A stretch of DNA of 9,690 nt from Candidatus Heimdallarchaeota archaeon (GTDB taxonomy: Archaea; Asgardarchaeota; Heimdallarchaeia; Heimdallarchaeales; Kariarchaeaceae), in NCBI GenBank assembly GCA_027016475.1, contig JALUTL010000306.1, forward strand, positions 1-9,690, given 5' to 3'. Shown piece by piece: positions 1-4,920 of the stretch (positions within the stretch are counted from its first letter, which is position 1; each line of letters starts with the position of its first letter). The notes beneath the pieces were generated by a model. That model was not told where the DNA came from. It did no database searches and saw nothing but the letters and a program-made list of their open reading frames with translations. The position numbers were made by a program, and so were the translations under genes.

Positions 1-262
1 ATCTCAACTCTTCCGCGAACCACCTCTGGAATTCCTTCCTGAAGCCTTTCTGCTTGGGCCAAGACTTTCTCGGGTCGTAGTTGCCAGGCGGCTTTCTCGC
101 GTAGTGGGGAATTCCGTTGTCAAGGGAGCACGTGTAGCACCTCCCGTGACTGTACTTGCACTTCTTGAACATGGGGAGACTTGGATCAATGCAGCTATGC
201 TTGTAGTGGAAGCAGAACGGGCAGAACTTGGTTGTCTTTCCCACAGTGAAGTGTTGGGACAC
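1..262 (-). CDS. Zinc-finger-like protein, partial (C-terminus outside window)
   Basis: The frame is open from the GTG at 262 to the left edge, about 87 residues, with no stop, so the C-terminus lies outside. It has dense putative metal ligands: CPFC at residues 14-17, then H22, C24, C35, H39 and a second pair C42/C45 (CYTC). A basic, aromatic tail rich in R, K, P and W follows. Two CxxC knuckles with His/Cys between them suggest one or two zinc sites and perhaps nucleic-acid binding; no family is recognised. The GTG at 262 has no convincing ribosome binding site. The nearest promoter instead points to an ATG at 294-296 in another frame, so the true N-terminus is uncertain and a frameshift is possible (see findings). 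Coding status is moderately secure because of the Cys/His pattern; function is unknown. Confidence 0.6.
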   Translation of the reverse strand, partial: MSQHFTVGKTTKFCPFCFHYKHSCIDPSLPMFKKCKYSHGRCYTCSLDNGIPHYARKPPGNYDPRKSWPKQKGFRKEFQRWFAEELR

Positions 263-318
263 CTTCAAAATAAGGGTTTTGGGGAGAGGAGGACATGTTT
301 GGTTACTACTCCTGGGAA

Positions 319-333
319 TATTTTTTTATATTC
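319..333. promoter_or_regulatory. Shared AT-rich TATA region of a divergent gene pair
   Basis: The near-palindromic A/T tract reads as a TATA-like box on both strands. On the plus strand its centre (about 327) is 25 bases before the ATG at 352. On the minus strand its centre (about 326) is 30 bases before the ATG at 296. With the usual archaeal spacing of about 26 bases from TATA to transcription start, both transcripts would have essentially no leader. Promoter function is inferred from composition and spacing. Confidence 0.5.
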
Positions 334-351
334 TTGATATGAATTATACAC

Positions 352-687
352 ATGACGTTCGTACTTTTTAGAAGCAAAGAATTGCTCGATTTTCTTGATG
401 AACAGTCAAAAAAAAGAAACGGGTTCGTGCTTAAACTAGAGAATAATGAGAAGCCTGATAAGGATAGCGACAGGATAATTGTCTTTGTTTTCGATGACCT
501 AGACAATCCGCAGGCAGAAAAACATTACTACGTCCTTCCCGCGGCAAGGGCGGGTAGACTTATAGGCATGAAGACATTCTGCTCCAGTCACGGATGGTCA
601 CATGTCTACCTCTGTATAGATAATAGCTGGTATACTCTAGAAGAAGTGAAAGAAGGACTTAAATTACTGCTGAACAACCAGTCCTAG
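352..687 (+). CDS. Hypothetical 111-aa protein
   Basis: No family is recognised. The protein is 111 residues, soluble, with no signal peptide or membrane helix. An N-terminal amphipathic helix (about residues 7-22) leads to a charged loop (29-41). Residues 41-50 then form a strongly hydrophobic strand ending in two aspartates (RIIVFVFDDL). A second alpha/beta part (58-108) has two isolated cysteines (C77, C88) and a C-terminal helix. The ATG at 352 was chosen because a TATA-like box is 25 bases upstream and no ribosome binding site exists, the pattern of leaderless archaeal transcripts. It diverges from the zinc-finger-like gene at the left edge and is followed, after 54 bases that include a new promoter, by the GDP-mannose dehydratase. 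It is probably a single-gene unit, a common style for archaeal virus genes. Confidence 0.7.
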   Translation: MTFVLFRSKELLDFLDEQSKKRNGFVLKLENNEKPDKDSDRIIVFVFDDLDNPQAEKHYYVLPAARAGRLIGMKTFCSSHGWSHVYLCIDNSWYTLEEVKEGLKLLLNNQS

Positions 688-711
688 GGAATATCTCCTC
701 GCTCAGAAATG

Positions 712-720
712 CTTTTTAAT
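712..720 (+). promoter_or_regulatory. TATA-like box of the GDP-mannose dehydratase gene
   Basis: The sequence CTTTTTAAT is centred at about 716, exactly 26 bases before the ATG at 742, with a purine-rich stretch (705-710) just upstream that resembles a BRE. It implies a leaderless transcript starting at or next to 742. It lies downstream of the alternative ATG at 709, which argues against that longer start. Confidence 0.55.
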
Positions 721-741
721 TCTGCTAGCAATTCCCTGCTG

Positions 742-1758
742 ATGACTGACACAAAAAAGGTACTTATAACGGGAGTAACCGGTCAGATGGGATCCATTCT
801 GGCTGACAAGATGGTAGCGAGGGGGCATGAAGTATACGGCATGGTGCGGAGAACTTCCACGCCCCGCTACGACAATATTTCCCACCTCTACGGGCAGATC
901 GAGGTTGTTCACGGGGACATCACCGACCCGTTCAGCCTCGACCAGGTCATGGAACACGTGCGTCCCGACATTGTTTTCAACATGGCGGCACAGTCCAACG
1001 TGTGGGTGAGCTTCAAGGAACCGATGCACACTTCCATCGTCACGGGGGTGGGCGTCACTAACATTCTGGAAGCGATACGTAAGAAGTGCCCCGAGGCGAG
1101 GTTCTTGCAGAGCGGTTCCTCGGAACAGTTCGGCAAGGTGCGGGAGACCCCACAGACCGAGTCAACCCCGTTCTACCCGCGGTCGCCGTATGGTGCTGCG
1201 AAAGTATATGCCCACTACATGACGGTCAATTACAGGGAGGCTTACGGGCTGTTCGCCACCAACTCCATTGCGTTTAATTTTGAGAGCTTCAGAAGAAGCC
1301 CAGAGGCGTTGAGCATGAAGGTGGCGAGACATGTTGCCATGATTTCTTACGGGCTGACTGACCACGTTGTTCTGGGAGACCTTGAGCCAAAGCGGGACTG
1401 GAACTGGGCTGAGGACATTGCTGACGGGATGATCCTCGCCGTTGAGCACGACAGGCCGGGTGACTTTGTCTTTGCCAGTGGTAAGTCGTACTCGGTGAGG
1501 GACTTCGTGAAAAAGGCGTTCTCAGTGGCTGGTATTAGCAACTGGGAAGACTTTGTAAAGCAGGACGCCTCGTTGTTCAGGCCGTCTGAAGTTGACCACC
1601 TCGTTGGCAACGCCGCGAAGGCGAGGAGGGTGCTGGGTTGGAGGCCGAAAATAAAGTTCCACAAGCTTGTTGAGCTCATGGTGGAGCACGAGATGGAGAA
1701 AATAGGGAGTATGAGCGACGTGGAACTAAGAAGATTGGAGATTGTAAAGAACAAGTGA
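742..1758 (+). CDS. gmd: GDP-mannose 4,6-dehydratase
   Basis: An extended short-chain dehydrogenase/reductase of 338 residues, within the usual 320-370 for the family. It uses bound NADP to convert GDP-mannose to GDP-4-keto-6-deoxy-D-mannose, the branch point to GDP-rhamnose, GDP-fucose and related donors. The Rossmann motif G11-x2-G14-x2-G17 lies in TGVTGQMGS. Catalytic residues are in place: S126 and E128 in SSEQFG (Thr and Glu in E. coli) and the Y150-x3-K154 dyad after the family hallmark FYPRSPY. RDW, YSVRDFV and the C-terminal LFRPSEVDHLVG with LGWRP are typical of Gmd rather than of the reductase Rmd. One departure is NFES (179-182) where most enzymes have NHES. The ATG at 742 is preferred over the one at 709 because a TATA-like box lies between them. 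The gene stands alone, convergent with the next gene one base away; no reductase partner is in the window. Confidence 0.93.
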   Translation: MTDTKKVLITGVTGQMGSILADKMVARGHEVYGMVRRTSTPRYDNISHLYGQIEVVHGDITDPFSLDQVMEHVRPDIVFNMAAQSNVWVSFKEPMHTSIVTGVGVTNILEAIRKKCPEARFLQSGSSEQFGKVRETPQTESTPFYPRSPYGAAKVYAHYMTVNYREAYGLFATNSIAFNFESFRRSPEALSMKVARHVAMISYGLTDHVVLGDLEPKRDWNWAEDIADGMILAVEHDRPGDFVFASGKSYSVRDFVKKAFSVAGISNWEDFVKQDASLFRPSEVDHLVGNAAKARRVLGWRPKIKFHKLVELMVEHEMEKIGSMSDVELRRLEIVKNK

Positions 1759-1759
1759 G

Positions 1760-2362
1760 TTATTTCCACATGATGTATGCCCCCATGAACTCGAAGTGGG
1801 CAATGGCATTTTTTTCCTCCCCGACGAAAAAGGGCTTTATTTTTATTGGCGTATTGGGGTGGATTATAACGGGCCTCATGTATGCGATGTCCATCCCAGA
1901 AGAGTTTACAAACCCGATTTTCATTGGTATAGTGTTCGCCACCTCGAGTTTAACATACCTGAGACGGGATTTGGAGGGGTAAAACGCTCTTGCTCCCCAT
2001 ATCGTGGAGATGACGTTGCTTTTCGTGGTTCTCTCTGCTACCTTGTTTTTCTCCAAGAGTATTGGCTCTTCCTGCTCGAATGCTTCCTCGTCAAAGCTAA
2101 TAAAAAAGTGGTAGGGCTTGTGCCTATTTACCTGATTGATATTAAGTTTTACTACATCGTATTTCATGATTTTGAACTGGTTCTGAACGGGGAAGGAGCC
2201 GTTTTCCTCGTAATAGACATAGTTCCCTGCCATTTGATTGACCACTTTTATTACATGCTTGATCATAGACTTGCTGTAGCCTCCAGAACGGCAGGTAGAT
2301 TCGATGACTGCTATCACGTCATCGTCAAGAAAATCTGGTATAATATTGTCGTATCTTCTCAT
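1760..2362 (-). CDS. Hypothetical 200-aa protein
   Basis: No family is recognised. The 200-residue protein has an N-terminal helical part (about 1-45) with an acidic patch FLDDD (11-15). A charged middle (90-115) and a C-terminal half (135-200) of short alternating hydrophobic strands follow, the latter looking like a beta-sandwich. There is no signal peptide or membrane helix. The ATG at 2362 is supported by an AAGGTGG-type ribosome binding site at 2367-2373 and a TATA-like box further upstream. It is transcribed separately from the cis-prenyltransferase cluster, which ends 73 bases upstream. It converges on the dehydratase gene with one base between stop codons, leaving no room for separate terminators. 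A 75-codon frame lies antisense to its 3' end; this gene is preferred because it is longer and has a promoter and ribosome binding site. Confidence 0.75.
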   Translation of the reverse strand: MRRYDNIIPDFLDDDVIAVIESTCRSGGYSKSMIKHVIKVVNQMAGNYVYYEENGSFPVQNQFKIMKYDVVKLNINQVNRHKPYHFFISFDEEAFEQEEPILLEKNKVAERTTKSNVISTIWGARAFYPSKSRLRYVKLEVANTIPMKIGFVNSSGMDIAYMRPVIIHPNTPIKIKPFFVGEEKNAIAHFEFMGAYIMWK

Positions 2363-2366
2363 GACA

Positions 2367-2412
2367 CCACCTTCTAAGGTAACATGACATTATTGTGCTA
2401 CTAGTGTTAAAA
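2367..2412 (-). promoter_or_regulatory. Promoter and ribosome binding site of the 200-aa gene
   Basis: On the minus strand a TTTTAA core (2407-2412) would place the transcription start near 2383, leaving a leader of about 20 bases. That leader contains AAGGTGG (2373-2367), four bases before the ATG at 2362. Unlike most other first genes here, this one combines a TATA-like box with a ribosome binding site. Confidence 0.4.
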
Positions 2413-2435
2413 GGGTTTTGATGTCAATAATAACC

Positions 2436-2702
2436 TCATGCTACTTTCCAGAACGGCTTTTCCAGAGAACCGCTGTTTCTCACGTGGATGACCACGTGAG
2501 TGTCTGGTCTAGGCCTGAAACTGGAGACATGATTGGGGCATAGGAAGATCGTGTACGATTTTGGGTCATCCACGAACTTGTACATGATGACGTGGATGCC
2601 GTCCGAAACCTTCCCGCACTTGTTACACGGGTGGTTTGACAAGTTCATCAAGAGTTCTTCCAGTATGATCAAGTAGTTGATGTATTTGCCGAAAATTGTC
2701 AC
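2436..2702 (-). CDS. Small CxxC/CxxH zinc-knuckle protein
   Basis: An 88-residue protein with an N-terminal hydrophobic helix (about 7-20) followed by C26-x2-C29 and C55-x2-H58 (CPNH), a likely single zinc site, and a basic strand-rich tail. No family is recognised. A longer reading to about 2819 is possible, but the GTG at 2702 is preferred. It follows AAGGAGGT (2717-2710) at a seven-base gap, and it overlaps the stop codon of the cis-prenyltransferase as GTGA, a classic translational-coupling arrangement. The longer N-terminus would be a shadow of the prenyltransferase C-terminal coding region. The CxxC/CxxH layout recurs in the protein at 4197-4496, suggesting related small regulators or adaptors, but this is only a shape similarity. 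It is the last gene of its cluster. Confidence 0.75.
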   Translation of the reverse strand: MTIFGKYINYLIILEELLMNLSNHPCNKCGKVSDGIHVIMYKFVDDPKSYTIFLCPNHVSSFRPRPDTHVVIHVRNSGSLEKPFWKVA

Positions 2703-3490
2703 TTTCCAAACCTCCTTTCTCTTCGCTGGTAATCGAGAATTGCCTTGTAGAACCCGTACCTCGTGAACTCGGGCCACAGCTTCTTCTCGAAGTAGAGCTC
2801 GGCGTACGTGGATTGCCACGTCGTGAACCCGCTGAGCCGCTTCTCCCCCGACGTGCGGATGACGAGGTCGACGTCTACTGGTACTTGTAAGTGGAGCGAG
2901 AAGAGTTTCTCAGTTATCTTGACGGAGGAGTCCCACTGGCGGATCATTTCTATCGCTGAAAGGATGTCGTCTCGACCCCCGTAAGCCATGAGCAGGTTCA
3001 CGGTCATTTTTTTCTTGTTTGGGGGTATTTGGTCGTTGCGTTCCATGACCTTGAGGCAGACCTCTCTGACATCGTCTGGTAGCAGGTCGTAGTTGCCAAT
3101 GATGTTTACCACGATTCCCCGCTCGACTATGTGGTCGCTGGTGGAGATCTCCTCTATTCTTTTCTTCGCCATCTGCATGAACAGGTCTACTTGTTCCTTG
3201 GGACGGTTGAAGTTGTCGGTGGAAAAGACCCATACGGTCAGCATTGGCAAACCCAAGTCACTGGCCGCGAGAATGATGTCTTCAAGAGTGTTAGAAGCGA
3301 CGTGGTAAGTCTCATAGTAGTTCAGCCCCTTTTTCTTCCCGTACCTTCTACTGCCATCCGGGATGATGCCGACGTGGAAGGGAAGGGGACGGGTCTTGAT
3401 CTTCTCGACCATTCTTTTCTCTAGGTATTCTCTTAAACGCTGCAGCATCATAACAAGTATTGGAGGGAGGGGTCTTAATTTTTTCTCCAC
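2699..3490 (-). CDS. cis-Prenyltransferase (polyprenyl/undecaprenyl diphosphate synthase family)
   Basis: The enzyme condenses isopentenyl diphosphate onto an allylic primer to build a long cis-polyprenyl diphosphate, the precursor of the dolichol-type glycan carrier in archaea. All five family regions are present in 263 residues. They are the catalytic Asp in IIPDGSRRYGKKKG (D45), H63 after it, FSTDNFNRP (89-97), AYGGRDDI (169-176) and DLVIRTSGEKRLSGF (208-222) with WQSTYAELYF and LWPEF, ending in RRERRFGK. DGSRR rather than DGNGR is closer to the archaeal DGNRR form. Nothing essential is missing, so it is probably active. The first 35 residues before the fold are basic and helical. The GTG at 3490 lies six bases after the upstream stop, with a weak AGGG; the internal ATGs at residues 14-15 are alternatives. 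Product chain length cannot be read from sequence. Confidence 0.93.
   Translation of the reverse strand: MEKKLRPLPPILVMMLQRLREYLEKRMVEKIKTRPLPFHVGIIPDGSRRYGKKKGLNYYETYHVASNTLEDIILAASDLGLPMLTVWVFSTDNFNRPKEQVDLFMQMAKKRIEEISTSDHIVERGIVVNIIGNYDLLPDDVREVCLKVMERNDQIPPNKKKMTVNLLMAYGGRDDILSAIEMIRQWDSSVKITEKLFSLHLQVPVDVDLVIRTSGEKRLSGFTTWQSTYAELYFEKKLWPEFTRYGFYKAILDYQRRERRFGK
2710..2717 (-). promoter_or_regulatory. Strong ribosome binding site that sets the GTG start at 2702
   Basis: AAGGAGGT on the minus strand, seven bases before the GTG at 2702, inside the last codons of the cis-prenyltransferase. It is the best Shine-Dalgarno match in the window and decides the short start of the 88-aa zinc-knuckle gene. 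Confidence 0.8.
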
Positions 3491-3496
3491 GAATCC

Positions 3497-4183
3497 CTAT
3501 TGCTGCTGCTCTTTTTCTACCGAGAAGCTGAACTTCTCCTTCTTTTTCTTCTTCTCCTCCATCTCTTTCAGCTTCTTCAATATCAGCGGCACGTTTACCT
3601 CTTCGAATTCCATGAGAAGCTCTGACACCTTTTTCTCGGGGATGAACAGTTTCTTGGAGTCTCCCTCTTCAAACGGGCTGATGACAACAGTAGGTACTTG
3701 CCTGAGGAGGCAGTCGTGAAGGGACTCCAGCGTCTCTTCAAACACAGGGGACTGGTAGATTATGACACACCTGTCAGCAGAGCTTGACAGTTTCTCCGCG
3801 ATCTCTCTCGTGCTGATTTTCGCCCCCGGTTTTGAACGCAGTGCTACTAGATCCACGTCGTCATCAAACTCGCTTACTATCGCTGCCAGCTTGCACGAGT
3901 CCGAGTACACGGTGTTGCTGAATTTCCCTTCAGAATCGGCACACGCCAGTGTGAAATGATCGTCTCCAATGTCTTTCAACCCATGCCTTATCAGTGAAGC
4001 CAGTGTAGACGGGTTGGTCGCCTCCATTCTGGTATCAATCACTCGTTTTGGAGCATCGACAAGAGTGACTAGTGGTTTTTTCCCTGTTACGCCTTCCACT
4101 ACTTTCTTCACGGAATCGATGAATTCCCTGTAGCTCTTCTCCGACATGGTCTTAGGGGTCACGAAAACACGAACACTGACCAC
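3497..4183 (-). CDS. Hypothetical 228-aa alpha/beta protein with lysine-rich tail
   Basis: No family is recognised. The protein opens with a short strand (VSVRVFVTP) and a helix, then shows alternating hydrophobic strands and helices: KPLVTLVDAP (36-45), DDDVDLVALRSK (107-118), ADRCVIIYQSP (136-146) and VPTVVISPF (163-171). This suggests a Rossmann- or flavodoxin-like three-layer fold. After about 190 comes a helix with a run of lysines and glutamates (204-217), likely coiled coil, ending in three glutamines. There is no signal peptide or membrane helix. The GTG at 4183 is preferred because GGAGGA (4196-4191) precedes it by seven bases. It sits 13 bases after the acidic-tailed zinc protein and six bases before the cis-prenyltransferase, so it is co-transcribed with both. 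A link to prenyl or glycan chemistry is possible from context only. Confidence 0.75.
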   Translation of the reverse strand: MVSVRVFVTPKTMSEKSYREFIDSVKKVVEGVTGKKPLVTLVDAPKRVIDTRMEATNPSTLASLIRHGLKDIGDDHFTLACADSEGKFSNTVYSDSCKLAAIVSEFDDDVDLVALRSKPGAKISTREIAEKLSSSADRCVIIYQSPVFEETLESLHDCLLRQVPTVVISPFEEGDSKKLFIPEKKVSELLMEFEEVNVPLILKKLKEMEEKKKKKEKFSFSVEKEQQQ

Positions 4184-4196
4184 GATTATTTCCTCC

Positions 4197-4496
4197 TCAG
4201 AAGAGAATGGGTTCTTCAGTCCAGTCTTCCTTCGCTTCTTCAGCAGGAGCTTCCTTTTCTGTTTCTACTGGAGCTTCTTCTGGTTCTTCCACTGGCTCTT
4301 CTTTCTTTGCCAGTGGGTCTATTCCTCTTACTTCCAAGTAGTTGTAGAAGTTGTTGGTATGCGGCCCTGGACAGGCGTGGTGCCAGTGTTCCCTGCACAC
4401 GGCAAACCCTTGAGGATTGTTCCACTTGCATATCTGTTCAGCTGGGGCGCCGCACTCCTCACATACTACGCCATAATTCTCAATCTCTAGCGACAT
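4197..4496 (-). CDS. Zinc-knuckle protein with acidic Pro/Glu-rich tail
   Basis: A 99-residue protein in two parts. Residues 12-46 hold nine Cys/His: C12-x2-C15, C23, C34-x2-H37, H39, H40, C42 and H46, probably one or two zinc sites. Residues 66-96 are a low-complexity tail of Glu, Pro, Ala and Lys, almost certainly disordered. The CxxC...CxxH core resembles that of the protein at 2436-2702. No family is recognised; a small protein- or nucleic-acid-binding adaptor is plausible. The ATG at 4496 has no ribosome binding site, but a TATA-like box is centred 30 bases upstream, so it is likely the near-leaderless first gene of a four-gene cluster running to 2436. Confidence 0.75.
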   Translation of the reverse strand: MSLEIENYGVVCEECGAPAEQICKWNNPQGFAVCREHWHHACPGPHTNNFYNYLEVRGIDPLAKKEEPVEEPEEAPVETEKEAPAEEAKEDWTEEPILF

Positions 4497-4520
4497 CAGT
4501 AAAAAATACGAAGCGGAGCA

Positions 4521-4528
4521 TGATAAAG
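4521..4528 (-). promoter_or_regulatory. TATA-like box for the 4496-2436 cluster
   Basis: Minus-strand ACTTTATC is centred at about 4526. Its predicted transcription start, about 26 bases downstream, falls near 4500, four bases before the ATG at 4496. No ribosome binding site precedes that ATG, which fits a leaderless mRNA. Confidence 0.45.
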
Positions 4529-4535
4529 TTTACTC

Positions 4536-4700
4536 TTAAATATCGTAGTCCATCCTGCTCGTCATGTACTTGTACTTGAGGTAGATGTCGGCACGATGAA
4601 CCGACTCCCTTTTCTTCTTCTCCTTGCGGTAGATGTAGTATCCAACAAGATAGAGGAGACCGGCACTGGCTACAAGAACTTTCATGGAGGGGAGTTGCAA
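4536..4700 (-). CDS. Small single-helix membrane protein (54 aa)
   Basis: A short frame encoding one N-terminal hydrophobic helix (VLVASAGLLYLVGYYIY) followed by a highly basic stretch (RKEKKKRES) and a polar, tyrosine-rich tail. The positive-inside rule predicts an outside N-terminus and a cytoplasmic tail. Two in-frame starts are possible. The TTG at 4700 lies eight bases after an AGGGGG run (4714-4709) that overlaps the upstream stop. The ATG at 4685 would give 49 residues but has no ribosome binding site. The TTG is preferred on that basis, with modest certainty. It is coupled to the 56-aa gene before it and likely belongs to the same transcript as the secreted protein at 4921-5958. Small one-helix proteins are common in archaeal viruses, but no family is recognised. 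Confidence 0.65.
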   Translation of the reverse strand: MQLPSMKVLVASAGLLYLVGYYIYRKEKKKRESVHRADIYLKYKYMTSRMDYDI

Positions 4701-4708
4701 CGATCGTT

Positions 4709-4714
4709 CCCCCT
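4709..4714 (-). promoter_or_regulatory. G-run ribosome binding site candidate
   Basis: Minus-strand AGGGGG overlaps the stop codon of the 56-aa gene, eight bases before the TTG at 4700. It could pair with the 16S 3' end using one G-U pair. Part of it (4708-4712) is also complementary to 4689-4693, so a five-base-pair hairpin could hide it. Confidence 0.35.
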
Positions 4715-4883
4715 AGAAGATGAGCTCTACTTTTGCTGACTTGAGGTTCAACGCGTTGCTGTTCTGGAGCATCTCGATGATGCGGGAAGCGAAACTAACG
4801 TTGTTGAACTCGATGTTCACAACACTGCCGTCGTTCGTCTCGATGACGAGAACCGCCTTGGTGACTTGTGGCTGGTCGATCAT
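4713..4883 (-). CDS. Hypothetical 56-aa protein
   Basis: A short frame supported by position and start signal. The ATG at 4883 follows GAGGA (4895-4891) by seven bases, and the gene fits between the secreted protein (stop at 4921) and the small membrane protein. The predicted fold is compact. A strand (TKAVLVIET, 8-16), a turn with DGS (18-20), a second strand (VVNIEF), a helix (ASRIIEMLQNS, 32-42) and a last strand (SAKVELIF, 49-56) make a small beta-beta-alpha-beta unit with no cysteines and no hydrophobic export signal. Such small beta proteins are often oligomeric. No family is recognised. Its codon choice (many -C and -G endings) matches its neighbours. Confidence 0.7.
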   Translation of the reverse strand: MIDQPQVTKAVLVIETNDGSVVNIEFNNVSFASRIIEMLQNSNALNLKSAKVELIF

Positions 4884-4920
4884 TCTTCATTCCTCACTCA
4901 AGCAGTAGTCGCTAGGGTTA

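Noticed and set aside
703..1029. 108-codon minus-strand frame inside the dehydratase gene
   Set aside because: It is antisense to the highly conserved dehydratase N-terminal region, and its His/Val-rich composition is typical of a shadow frame.
1796..2377. 193-codon plus-strand frame opposite the 200-aa gene
   Set aside because: Its composition is unbalanced (many Cys, Phe, Tyr, His and Val), it has no start signals, and the opposite strand has a promoter and ribosome binding site.
2703..2819. N-terminal extension of the zinc-knuckle gene to a start at 2819
   Set aside because: It lies fully inside the cis-prenyltransferase C-terminal coding region in another frame and is Arg/Val-rich like a shadow. 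The GTG at 2702 has an ideal ribosome binding site and a stop-start overlap.
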